A stretch of 64,000 nt of DNA, from assembly GCF_012726295.1 (NCBI RefSeq), contig NZ_JABAOB010000004.1, positions 372,001 to 436,000 of the forward strand, read 5' to 3'. The notes beneath the pieces are model-generated. The model was not told the DNA's origin. It saw nothing but the letters and a program-made list of their open reading frames with translations, and did not search any database. This document shows positions 8,573 to 17,732 of this stretch, one piece after another. Within the stretch, counting starts at the first letter, position 1, and each line of letters begins with the position of its first letter. The position numbers and the translations under genes are program-made. Origin of the DNA: Chitinophaga sp. Ak27 (GTDB lineage Bacteria > Bacteroidota > Bacteroidia > Chitinophagales > Chitinophagaceae).

Positions 8573-10699
8573 ATGTCTATAAATGGAACCACTACGCAAT
8601 TCAGGCATGTAAGTTATTTATGGGATGAAGCAACAGCCGCCGCTATGGCGGGTGATGAAGTTGCCTTGCTGATCTATCGTTCCAATTTGCTCGGCGCTGA
8701 TCTGCGGCTCACCAACTATGGAGGAGGAAATACTTCCTGTAAGGCGATGGCTAAGGATCCGCTCACCGGCGAGCTGGTAGAAGTGATGTGGGTAAAAGGT
8801 TCCGGCGGCGACCTGGGCACACTCCGCAGAAGCGGGCTCGCCGCATTGTATGTAGACCGGCTCCGCAGCCTGCAACATATTTATAAAGGCATTGCGCATG
8901 AAGACGAAATGGTGGAACTGTTTAACCATTGTATCTACGACCTCAGCTCCAAAGCGCCATCTATCGATACCCCGCTGCACGGTTTCCTTCCATTCAAACA
9001 TATTGATCACCTGCATCCGGACGCGGCTATCGCTATCGCTGCCGCGAAAGATGGCAAACGGATCACACAGGAGTTGTTCAACGGCACCATTGGCTGGGTA
9101 CCCTGGCAAAAACCGGGCTTCGACCTGGGATTGCAATTGAAACAGTGCCTGGATGAAAACCCAGGTATACGCGGGATCATGCTGGGCTCTCACGGACTCT
9201 TTACCTGGGGCGATACCGCCTACGAAAGCTATATTAATACCCTGGAAGTGATAGAACGTTGCGCAGAATACCTGGAGGCCAACATGGGACGTCATAAGCC
9301 CGTTTTCGGCGGGCAGGCGATCGCCTCCCTGGAAGAAGCGCAACGCCGCTCCCAGGCGGCTGCATTGGCGCCTGTATTACGGGGCTATTGTTCTTCTCAA
9401 CAGAAAATGGTTGGCCACTTTACCGATGACGCCCGCGTATTGGAATTTATTAACTCCAACGACCTGCAACGGTTAGCCCCCCTCGGTACCAGTTGCCCCG
9501 ACCACTTCCTACGCACCAAAATCAGCCCGCTAGTGCTCAACCTTGCCACCGGGGCCGATCTTAGCGATGTGCCTGCCGTAAAAGCAGCATTGGTGCCGCT
9601 GTTCGACGCCTACAGGCAAATGTATACCGACTATTACAATACCTGTAAACATCCGAATAGTCCCGCTATGCGCGATCCTAACCCGGTGGTGATCCTGTAT
9701 CCCGGCGTTGGCATGTTTACTTTTGCAAAGGATAAACAAACCGCCCGCGTAGCAGCCGAATTCTATATCAATGCCATCAACGTGATGAAAGGCGCAGAAG
9801 CAGTATCGGAATATACCTCCCTGCCACGGCAGGAAGCATTCAATATTGAATACTGGTTGCTGGAGGAAGCTAAATTGCAACGCATGCCTAAACCCAAGGC
9901 GCTAACAGGAAGAGTAGCGCTGGTCACCGGCAGTGCCGGCGGTATCGGTAAAGCCATCGCTAAAAAGTTTGCTGAAGAAGGCGCCGTGGTAGTGATCAAC
10001 GACAACGATGCGCAGCGACTGGAAAGCGCCCGGGATGAGTTTAACCGGCTCTATGGCAAAGATGTCTTTGCAGCCGATCTGCTCGATGTCACAGACGCTG
10101 CGTCGGTACATAAAACCTATAATACCGCTGTGCTGGCATTTGGTGGCGTGGATATCATCGTCAATTGCGCCGGATTGTCGATCTCCAAACCATTGGAAGA
10201 CCATACGGAAAAAGATTGGGACCTCTTATACGATGTACTGGTAAAAGGGCAGTTCCTGGTCACCCAAACCGGCGTAGATATTATGCGTAAGCAAGGTACC
10301 GGTGGCGATGTGTTGAATATTGTCAGTAAAAATGCGTTGGTTTCTGGTCCTAACAATGCGGCATATGGGTCTGCCAAGGCGGCTCAACTGCACCTTAGCC
10401 GGCTCAATGCCGCCGAGCTCGGAAAAGATCGTATACGCGTAAACGTTGTAAATCCAGATGCCGTTATTTCCGATAGTAAAATATGGGCCGGCGCCTGGGC
10501 AGAAGGCAGGGCCAAAGCTTACGGAGTGAAAGTGGAAGAGCTGCCCGCATTCTATGCCAAACGTACGCTCCTCAACGAAATTATTGTGCCGGAAGATATT
10601 GCCAATGCCTGTTATGCTTTTGTTGGCGGATTGCTCAACAAGGCCACCGGTAATGTACTTAACGTAGACGGAGGCGTTGCTATGGCTTTTGTAAGATAA
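8573..10699 (+). CDS. rhaEW: Bifunctional L-rhamnulose-1-phosphate aldolase / L-lactaldehyde dehydrogenase (RhaEW type)
   Basis: A 708-residue fusion. The N-terminal half is a class II aldolase/adducin domain (TNYGGGNTSCK, HGFLPFKHIDHLHPD and GSHGLFTWG supply metal and substrate residues). The C-terminal part from about residue 440 is a short-chain dehydrogenase with the NAD motif TGSAGGIG at 452-459 and catalytic Tyr598 and Lys602 in YGSAK. Known RhaEW proteins split rhamnulose-1-phosphate into DHAP and lactaldehyde and oxidise the latter to lactate. The fusion explains why no separate lactaldehyde enzyme is present here. Confidence 0.93.
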   Translation: MSINGTTTQFRHVSYLWDEATAAAMAGDEVALLIYRSNLLGADLRLTNYGGGNTSCKAMAKDPLTGELVEVMWVKGSGGDLGTLRRSGLAALYVDRLRSLQHIYKGIAHEDEMVELFNHCIYDLSSKAPSIDTPLHGFLPFKHIDHLHPDAAIAIAAAKDGKRITQELFNGTIGWVPWQKPGFDLGLQLKQCLDENPGIRGIMLGSHGLFTWGDTAYESYINTLEVIERCAEYLEANMGRHKPVFGGQAIASLEEAQRRSQAAALAPVLRGYCSSQQKMVGHFTDDARVLEFINSNDLQRLAPLGTSCPDHFLRTKISPLVLNLATGADLSDVPAVKAALVPLFDAYRQMYTDYYNTCKHPNSPAMRDPNPVVILYPGVGMFTFAKDKQTARVAAEFYINAINVMKGAEAVSEYTSLPRQEAFNIEYWLLEEAKLQRMPKPKALTGRVALVTGSAGGIGKAIAKKFAEEGAVVVINDNDAQRLESARDEFNRLYGKDVFAADLLDVTDAASVHKTYNTAVLAFGGVDIIVNCAGLSISKPLEDHTEKDWDLLYDVLVKGQFLVTQTGVDIMRKQGTGGDVLNIVSKNALVSGPNNAAYGSAKAAQLHLSRLNAAELGKDRIRVNVVNPDAVISDSKIWAGAWAEGRAKAYGVKVEELPAFYAKRTLLNEIIVPEDIANACYAFVGGLLNKATGNVLNVDGGVAMAFVR

Positions 10700-10725
10700 A
10701 TGCAGTATTTTATGAGTTCCTTAAA

Positions 10726-12009
10726 ATGACAATAATGCGTATAGCGCCATATAAAATAGAAGATCATAACAAGGCGTTGATGGCGGCCCATCAGCGAGCA
10801 TTTGAATATCTCTCCGGGGAAATTGACCATGTACAGGATATCATTCAACAGCTGGTAGCTTTCCAGGTAGGTATTCCCAGCTGGGCGCTGGGTACCGGCG
10901 GTACCCGGTTTGGCCGCTTCCCCGGTGGCGGCGAGCCCCGCAGCCTCGAAGAGAAAATTGAAGATGTGGGATTACTGCACCAGCTGAACCAATCCAGCGG
11001 TGCCATCTCCCTGCATATTCCCTGGGACATAGCTGACAATCCCGCGCATATTAAAGCCGTAGCTGCCCAAAACGGGCTCCGCTTCGATGCCGTGAACTCA
11101 AACACCTTCCAGGACCAACCCGGGCAAACACATAGCTATAAATTTGGCTCCCTGCAACACGTTGATAAAGCAGTACGGCAGCAGGCCATTGATCATAATA
11201 TTGAAGTCATCCGGCAGGGAGTCGCCGTAGGATCTGATTCGCTTACAGTATGGCTGTCGGATGGCTCCTGCTTCCCGGGTCAGCTTAATTTCCGGCAGGC
11301 ATTTCAGCGTACGCTGGAAGGACTCCGGGAAATTTACGCCGCGCTACCCGATAACTGGAAAATGTTTGTAGAGTACAAAGCGGCAGAGCCTAACTTCTAC
11401 TCTACGACGGTAGGCGACTGGGGGCAATCCTATCTCTTTTCCAGTAAGCTGGGTCCCAAAGCCTATTCCCTGGTAGATTTGGGCCATCACCTGCCCAACG
11501 CCAATATAGAACAAATTGTAGCCCTGCTGCTGATGGAAGGGAAGCTTGGCGGTTTCCATTTCAACGATTCCAAATATGGAGACGATGACCTGACGGTAGG
11601 CAGCATCAAACCTTACCAGCTGTTTCTCATCTTCAACGAACTGGTGGAAGGCATGGACGCCCGCGGTATGAACCATGCCACCGACCTGGGTTGGATGATC
11701 GATGCTTCCCACAACGTAAAAGACCCGCTGGAAGACCTGCTGCAGTCGGTAGAAGCCATCATGATCAGCTACGCACAAGCCTTGTTGGTAGACCGTAAGA
11801 AACTGCTGGCAGCGCAACAGCAAAACGATGTGGTAACGGCGCAGGAGGTATTACAACAGGCTTTCCGCACAGATGTACGGGCGCTGGTAGCCGCCGCCCG
11901 CTTACAGGCGGGAGGCGCGCTGAACCCACTGTCCCTCTATCGCTCTGAAAAGATAAGAGCAGTGCTGATCCGTGAAAGAGGTGCGAAAACGATGGCCACC
12001 GGTTTGTAA
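10726..12009 (+). CDS. rhaI: L-rhamnose isomerase, RhaI type
   Basis: A 427-residue TIM-barrel sugar isomerase of the RhaI (Pseudomonas stutzeri-like) family, distinct from E. coli RhaA. Visible features are WALGTGGTRFGRFPG near residue 46, metal-site segments such as VEYKAAEP, DLGHH and FHFNDSKYGDDDL, and the matching length. It converts L-rhamnose to L-rhamnulose. It lies between the aldolase fusion (26-bp gap) and the kinase (13-bp gap). An ATG at 10735 is an alternative start. Confidence 0.93.
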   Translation: MTIMRIAPYKIEDHNKALMAAHQRAFEYLSGEIDHVQDIIQQLVAFQVGIPSWALGTGGTRFGRFPGGGEPRSLEEKIEDVGLLHQLNQSSGAISLHIPWDIADNPAHIKAVAAQNGLRFDAVNSNTFQDQPGQTHSYKFGSLQHVDKAVRQQAIDHNIEVIRQGVAVGSDSLTVWLSDGSCFPGQLNFRQAFQRTLEGLREIYAALPDNWKMFVEYKAAEPNFYSTTVGDWGQSYLFSSKLGPKAYSLVDLGHHLPNANIEQIVALLLMEGKLGGFHFNDSKYGDDDLTVGSIKPYQLFLIFNELVEGMDARGMNHATDLGWMIDASHNVKDPLEDLLQSVEAIMISYAQALLVDRKKLLAAQQQNDVVTAQEVLQQAFRTDVRALVAAARLQAGGALNPLSLYRSEKIRAVLIRERGAKTMATGL

Positions 12010-12022
12010 CTTAAAACGTATC

Positions 12023-13420
12023 ATGAGCGAAATTCCCGTTATAGCAATTTTTGACGTTGGTAAAACCAACAAAAAACTGTTCCTCTTTGATGAACAGTAC
12101 CGGATCGTTTTTGAGCGGACAGCCCGTTTCACGGAAACCGTGGATGAAGATGGCGCGCCCTGTGAGAACCTGGAAAGCCTTCGCCTCTCCGTGTTTGACT
12201 CGCTGAGAGAAGTATTCCGGAAAAAAGAATGGCAGATTAAAGCCATTAATTTTTCTACCTATGGCGCCAGCCTGGTGTATATAGACGAGGAAGGGCGCCC
12301 ACTTACTCCGCTGTACAATTACCTGAAAGCATATCCCGCAGCGCTCAGTGAGCAATTTTACAGTCAATATGGGGGAGCCACTGCATTTTCGGTGCAGTCG
12401 GCCTCCCCGGTATTGGGAAGCCTGAACTCCGGTATGCAGCTATACCGGCTCAAGCACGAACAACCGGACATTTACCGGCAAGTGAAGTACGCACTGCATT
12501 TGCCGCAATACATGAGCTATCTTTTAACCGGTGTGGCCTGTGCAGACATTACCAGCATAGGCTGTCATACCAACCTCTGGGATTTTCAACGAAATAATTA
12601 TCATAAGTGGGTAACAGAAGAAGGGGTGATGGATAAGCTGGCGCCTCTTTTTTCTTCCAATGAAGTAATGCCGGCGGCCTTTCCAGGCAGCAATTACCTC
12701 GTAGGGACCGGCTTGCACGATAGCTCCGCAGCACTGATTCCTTACCTGGTCAACTTCCAGGAACCGTTTGTATTAATTTCTACCGGCACCTGGTGTATCA
12801 GTCTCAATCCCTTTAACGATACGCCGCTTACCACAGAAGAACTCGAGGCCGACTGCCTTTGCTATATGACCTTCCAGGGCAAACCCGTAAAGGCCTCCCG
12901 TCTCTTTGCCGGCTATGAGCACGAGCAGCAGGTAAAACGCATCGCGGCACATTTTAATCAGCATACCGGCAGGTACCGCAACATCGACTTCGACAGCGAT
13001 ATCATTCGCCGGCTGAAAGCACGAAATCAGCAGGAAACGCCGTTACCAACAGCAGGAAAGAAAGTATTGCAGTCCTCCGAATTTGAGCAACGGGACCTGG
13101 ATACCTTTACCTCCGATATCGAAGCCTATCACCAGTTAATGCTGGATATCGCCCACCAGCAATATATTGCTACAAAAAGAGTATTGAGTGGCGATAAAGT
13201 AAAACGTATATTCGTTGACGGTGGCTTCAGCAAAAATGCTATTTACATGAACCTGCTGGCAGCTTTTTTCCCCGAGATAGAAATTTTTGCTGCATCGATG
13301 GCGCAGGCTACCGCCATGGGAGCCGCACTGGCTATACATGGCGCCTGGAACAGTAAGCCGCTGCCCAACGATTTGATAGAACTGAAGTATTATTCAGTGA
13401 CGCATGATGTATCTTTATGA
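12023..13420 (+). CDS. rhaB: FGGY-family L-rhamnulose kinase
   Basis: A 465-residue carbohydrate kinase. I start it at the ATG at 12023 (MSEIPVIAIFDVGKTNKK); the frame is open to 11972 but that would overlap rhaI. The N-terminal phosphate-binding motif is DVGKTNKK and the C-terminal adenosine motif is FVDGGFSKNA. It should phosphorylate L-rhamnulose to the substrate of the downstream aldolase domain. Position in the operon gives the specificity, since the FGGY fold alone would not separate rhamnulose from fuculose. Confidence 0.9.
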   Translation: MSEIPVIAIFDVGKTNKKLFLFDEQYRIVFERTARFTETVDEDGAPCENLESLRLSVFDSLREVFRKKEWQIKAINFSTYGASLVYIDEEGRPLTPLYNYLKAYPAALSEQFYSQYGGATAFSVQSASPVLGSLNSGMQLYRLKHEQPDIYRQVKYALHLPQYMSYLLTGVACADITSIGCHTNLWDFQRNNYHKWVTEEGVMDKLAPLFSSNEVMPAAFPGSNYLVGTGLHDSSAALIPYLVNFQEPFVLISTGTWCISLNPFNDTPLTTEELEADCLCYMTFQGKPVKASRLFAGYEHEQQVKRIAAHFNQHTGRYRNIDFDSDIIRRLKARNQQETPLPTAGKKVLQSSEFEQRDLDTFTSDIEAYHQLMLDIAHQQYIATKRVLSGDKVKRIFVDGGFSKNAIYMNLLAAFFPEIEIFAASMAQATAMGAALAIHGAWNSKPLPNDLIELKYYSVTHDVSL

Positions 13421-13455
13421 AGATTTGATTATCACTACGCTCAATATCAACAACT

Positions 13456-14391
13456 ATGCGCGCCCTGTTAACTTTTTGCTGCTGCCTGCTGGCGGCTATC
13501 GCTAACGCACAAACGACGTTCCCTTTATATCAGGGCCTGCCTCCCGGAGGTATTGCCTCCCCGGATGAAGAAACGAAGGATAAAGACAATAACCGCTTTT
13601 TGACCAGTATACCCACCCTGACCAGCTACCTGCCTGCAAAAGATAAAGCCACTGGCGCCGCGGTGCTGATTATACCGGGCGGCGGCTACCATGTAGTAGT
13701 GCTTCAGAAAGAAGGGATTAATATCGCGGAGTATTTTGTAAAACAAGGTATCGCGGCTTTTGTACTCAAATACCGCCTGCCCTCCGATAAAATCATGCAG
13801 GATAAAAGCAGCGGCCCTTTGCAGGATGCCCAGGAAGCTATAAAAACAATCAGGGCACGTGCGGCGGAATGGAATGTCGATACCACCAGGGTCGGTGTGA
13901 TGGGCTTCTCTGCCGGCGGTCATCTCGCCTCCACGTTAGGCACCCATTTTGATCGGCCCGTGTTAGCCGCTAACAATGGCCTAAATCTTCGCCCCGATTT
14001 TATGGTATTGGTATACCCGGTGATCAGTATGGAGAAGGATCTTACCCATGCCGGATCACGTAAGTTCTTGCTGGGAGAGCATCCTGACGAAACTAATATC
14101 AAATACTACTCCAACGACCGGCAGGTAACCCGGCGTACGCCGCCAACCCTGCTGTTTCATACCGGCGATGATAAAGTAGTGGACGTAGATAATACGCTCG
14201 CTTTTTACCAGGCCTTGCGCCACCAACATGTTCCCGCCGAAATGCACATCTACCCGGAAGGCGATCATGGGTTTGTGCTGAAGCTACCCGCAGATGGCTG
14301 GATGCAGATCATCATGAAATGGCTGGGCCGTACCGGTATGCTCAATCCCGGTAATCCCCTGCTACAGGGAGGTACAGGACAGTTATACTAA
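13456..14391 (+). CDS. Secreted alpha/beta-hydrolase, probable carbohydrate esterase
   Basis: A 311-residue protein with a signal peptide (LTFCCCLLAAIANAQ). The oxyanion region is PGGGYHVVV, the nucleophile elbow is GFSAGGHLAS, and the terminal acid/His region is TGDDKVVD and EGDHGF. It belongs to the BD-FAE/acetylxylan-esterase-like group. It is 35 bp after rhaB and before two rhamnosidases, so removal of acetyl or other esters from rhamnose-containing glycan is a reasonable inference. A paralogue-like gene is at 45166. Confidence 0.85.
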   Translation: MRALLTFCCCLLAAIANAQTTFPLYQGLPPGGIASPDEETKDKDNNRFLTSIPTLTSYLPAKDKATGAAVLIIPGGGYHVVVLQKEGINIAEYFVKQGIAAFVLKYRLPSDKIMQDKSSGPLQDAQEAIKTIRARAAEWNVDTTRVGVMGFSAGGHLASTLGTHFDRPVLAANNGLNLRPDFMVLVYPVISMEKDLTHAGSRKFLLGEHPDETNIKYYSNDRQVTRRTPPTLLFHTGDDKVVDVDNTLAFYQALRHQHVPAEMHIYPEGDHGFVLKLPADGWMQIIMKWLGRTGMLNPGNPLLQGGTGQLY

Positions 14392-14425
14392 ATCTCTTTT
14401 TTATTTTGGGAAATAACCTGGTATA

Positions 14426-14469
14426 CCGGTGCTATCACCGGCAGGGGTAACTATTCGGTGTTGTTACCC
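14426..14469 (+). repeat. Two hairpins between the esterase and GH106 genes
   Basis: CCGGTG (14426-14431) pairs with CACCGG (14436-14441), and GGGTAAC (14445-14451) with GTTACCC (14463-14469). No U-tract follows, so they look like processing or partial attenuation structures inside the operon rather than a terminator. Confidence 0.4.
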
Positions 14470-14522
14470 ACGGTAACGTATAAACGTATTCCACTATGAA
14501 TTGCTGTCTCTATAAAAGAACA

Positions 14523-17500
14523 ATGACAACTATTGGCCTGCTGGCGCTGGTGAGTACCACCAGCGCGCAATTGCAGCAAGGCTTTATCACGCCACCCGAT
14601 AGCATAAAACCCAGCGTGTACTGGTACTGGATGAGTGATAATATTTCGCAGGAAGGTGTAAAGAAGGATATTGAAGCAATGGTGAAAATAGGGATAGGCC
14701 GTGCTTTCATTGGAAACATCGGTTATGCGAAAGAAGAGGTGCCCTATGGAACAGTCAGGCTTTTTTCAGACGAATGGTGGAAAGTGACCCGTACCGCTAT
14801 CAGTACAGCCACCAGGAATGGCCTGGATATAGGGATGTTTAATAGTCCCGGCTGGAGCCAGAGTGGCGGCCCCTGGATTAAGCCTTCCCAGTCGATGCGT
14901 TACCTGGCCGGTAACGAAATCACCATCAAAGGACCTCAACAACTTTCGCAGCAGCTTCCTGCCGCTGCGGCCAACTTTCAACAGGTAGCCGTACTGGCCT
15001 TTCCTGTGCCGGTTGCCGACGAAGAGGATATCAGTAAACACGCCCCCCGCCTGACTTCCAACGCCGGCTATCAGCACATTGAACAACTGGTGGATGGAAA
15101 TATAACCGATGAAGCCGTGGTAACAGGCAGTAACAAGCCTGCCAGTATCAGCATCGATCTGGAAGTAAGCCAGGACTTCACCGCCCGCAGCTTGGTTATT
15201 TACCCGGCGGCTAAACCTTCAAAAGCAAATTTCGAATTACAGGTAAAGCAAAATGGTAGCTGGCGCAAGGTTAAGGCATTTGCGTTCGATCGCAGCAACC
15301 CCCAACCCAATGTAGGGTTTAAACCTTATGCACCCGTAGCTATTGCCTTTGAGGCCACTACAGGCAGGCAGTTCAGGCTTGTCATCAGCGACGGACAACC
15401 GGCGCTGGCAGAAGTAAAATTGCTGTCGGCCCCCCGCATTGAGCGTTATGAGGAGAAGCAGTTGGCTAAAATGTTCCAGACGCCCTTACCGCTGTGGAAC
15501 GAATACCAGTGGCCACAGCAGCCACCGGTAACAGATGCTGCCCTGGTAATAGATCCCTCGAAGGTGGTGGACCTGACTAAGAACGTCTCTCCGGAAGGCA
15601 TACTACATTGGCAGGTACCGGCGGGTAACTGGATTGTAATACGCTATGGTATGCTACCCACCGGCGTTACCAATGCGCCGGCATCGCCGGAAGGAACGGG
15701 ATTGGAGATAGATAAGATCAATGACAGCTGGTTGCAACATCATTATGATTCCTTTATCGGTAAAATCCGCCAAAGCATTCCTGCGGCGGAGCGCAGCGCA
15801 TTAAAATGGGTGGTGGCCGATAGCTATGAAACCGGTTCTCAGAACTGGACCGACGATATGGCTGAAGATTTTGCCCGTCAATATGGCTATGATCCTTTGC
15901 CCTGGCTGCCGGTGTTGTCCGGCAGGGTAGTAGGTAGCCCCGATCAGTCAGACCGCTTCCTGTGGGACCTGCGCCGCCTCATAGCCGACCGCGTGGCTTA
16001 TAAATATGTGGCCGGCCTTCGCAAAGCCAGTCATAAAGACGGGTTGAAACTATGGCTGGAAAACTACGGCCACTGGGGCTTTCCATCGGAGTTCCTGAAG
16101 TACGGAGGGCAGTCGGATGAAGTGGCTGGTGAATTCTGGAATGAAGGTACCCTGGGAAATATTGAGTGCAGGGCCGCCTCTTCTGCGGCACATATTTATG
16201 GGAAAACGCGCGTAGCTGCAGAATCGTTTACCGCCGGCGGCGCTGCCTTTGCCCGATATCCGGCGCTGCTCAAGCGCCGGGGCGACTGGTCCTTCACAGA
16301 AGGTATTAATCATACCCTGTTGCACGTATTCATCACCCAGCCTTACGAGGATCGCGAACCCGGTGTGAACGCGGGCTTCGGGACAGAATTTAACCGGAAG
16401 AATACCTGGTTTTACCAGGGTAAAGCTTTTGTAGATTATATCAGGAGATGTAATTACCTTTTACAGCAAGGTAAGGCCGTGAACGATATTGCGTATTTCA
16501 TCGGGGAAGATGCCCCTAAAATGACAGGTGTCCGCGAACCGGAACTGCCCGCGGGGTATTCCTACGATTACATCAATGCGGAAGTGATCCTGGATAGGCT
16601 GCAGGTGCGCGATGGAAAGCTGGTGTTGCCGGATGGCATGAGTTATCGCCTGCTGGTAATACCCCAGCTGGAAACCATGCGGCCGGCATTACTGGAGAAG
16701 ATAGCAGCCCTGGTAAAGGAAGGCGCCACCATCCTGGGGCCCGCCCCCAAACGATCGCCCAGCCTGCAGCATTTTCCTGCTGCCGATGCACATGTACAGC
16801 AACAGGCCATGGCGTTGTGGGGCAGTGAACAAAGCGCTCGTCATGCATATGGTAGAGGACAGGTACTCAGTGGCAAAGATATGAAGGCCGCCCTCGACAT
16901 CCTGCAACTCCCTGCTGATGTAGCCCAGCTGCCGGAAAATGTATTGTATGCACACCGCAGCGGCGATATGGGTGACCTTTACTTCCTTACCAACCAATCA
17001 GACCAGCCTATTACATTGCAGCCTGCATTTCGTGTTACCGGCCGTCAGCCGGAATGGTGGGATGCCGTTTCCGGCGAAATCCGCGATTTGCCTGAGTTTA
17101 CCATGCAATCGTCGCATATCGTAGTGCCGTTAACGTTAGCGCCCTATGAGAGCGGTTTTGTAGTGTTCAGGAAAGCAGCAACTAATAACGGTAACGGGCA
17201 TATTAACTTCCCGGAACCTGTAGTGCTTACAACTTTGGCGGGCGCCTGGAAAGTGAAGTTCGATGCAGACAGGCGGGGACCGGCAAAGCCCGTGATATTT
17301 AAGCAACTGATCGACTGGAGTAAACACGACAACGAACAAATCCGTGATTATTCCGGCACCGCCGTTTATGAAACCTCTTTTACAATAAGCAATATACCGG
17401 CAGGCCACACCGTTTACCTCGACCTGGGTAATTTAACTGCTATGGGCAAGGTAAAACTGAATGGTGCCGACCTGGGAACGGTATGGACGGCTCCCTACCG

Positions 17501-17708
17501 CGTAAATGTACAGCATGCCCTAAAGAAAGGCGTCAATAAAATTACCGTGGAAGTGGTGAATACCTGGGTAAACCGGCTGATTGGCGATAGTAAATTGCCA
17601 CCCGAAGCATGTAAAACCTGGAGTAACGTAAACCCCTATACACCGCAGGCTACTTATCAGTCCGCAGGTTTGTTAGGACCGGTAAAACTGGTAGCCATCA
17701 AATATTAA
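14523..17708 (+). CDS. Secreted GH106-type alpha-L-rhamnosidase
   Basis: About 1061 residues from the ATG at 14523; an in-frame ATG at 14496 is also possible. A short signal ends at TTSAQ. The N-terminal region PSVYWYWMSDNISQEGVKKD and the later segment ESFTAGGAAF are typical of the GH106 family, and a C-terminal beta-sandwich (AGAWKVKFD to GTVWTAPYRV) closes the protein. It removes terminal L-rhamnose from polysaccharides such as rhamnogalacturonan or from glycosides. It is 24 bp from the next rhamnosidase and supplies the sugar for the upstream catabolic genes. Confidence 0.9.
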   Translation: MTTIGLLALVSTTSAQLQQGFITPPDSIKPSVYWYWMSDNISQEGVKKDIEAMVKIGIGRAFIGNIGYAKEEVPYGTVRLFSDEWWKVTRTAISTATRNGLDIGMFNSPGWSQSGGPWIKPSQSMRYLAGNEITIKGPQQLSQQLPAAAANFQQVAVLAFPVPVADEEDISKHAPRLTSNAGYQHIEQLVDGNITDEAVVTGSNKPASISIDLEVSQDFTARSLVIYPAAKPSKANFELQVKQNGSWRKVKAFAFDRSNPQPNVGFKPYAPVAIAFEATTGRQFRLVISDGQPALAEVKLLSAPRIERYEEKQLAKMFQTPLPLWNEYQWPQQPPVTDAALVIDPSKVVDLTKNVSPEGILHWQVPAGNWIVIRYGMLPTGVTNAPASPEGTGLEIDKINDSWLQHHYDSFIGKIRQSIPAAERSALKWVVADSYETGSQNWTDDMAEDFARQYGYDPLPWLPVLSGRVVGSPDQSDRFLWDLRRLIADRVAYKYVAGLRKASHKDGLKLWLENYGHWGFPSEFLKYGGQSDEVAGEFWNEGTLGNIECRAASSAAHIYGKTRVAAESFTAGGAAFARYPALLKRRGDWSFTEGINHTLLHVFITQPYEDREPGVNAGFGTEFNRKNTWFYQGKAFVDYIRRCNYLLQQGKAVNDIAYFIGEDAPKMTGVREPELPAGYSYDYINAEVILDRLQVRDGKLVLPDGMSYRLLVIPQLETMRPALLEKIAALVKEGATILGPAPKRSPSLQHFPAADAHVQQQAMALWGSEQSARHAYGRGQVLSGKDMKAALDILQLPADVAQLPENVLYAHRSGDMGDLYFLTNQSDQPITLQPAFRVTGRQPEWWDAVSGEIRDLPEFTMQSSHIVVPLTLAPYESGFVVFRKAATNNGNGHINFPEPVVLTTLAGAWKVKFDADRRGPAKPVIFKQLIDWSKHDNEQIRDYSGTAVYETSFTISNIPAGHTVYLDLGNLTAMGKVKLNGADLGTVWTAPYRVNVQHALKKGVNKITVEVVNTWVNRLIGDSKLPPEACKTWSNVNPYTPQATYQSAGLLGPVKLVAIKY

Positions 17709-17732
17709 CGGAATAAACACAGGAAAATCATC

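Noticed and set aside
8618..9343. 241-codon minus-strand frame inside the aldolase fusion
   Set aside because: It is an antisense shadow of a strongly supported enzyme.
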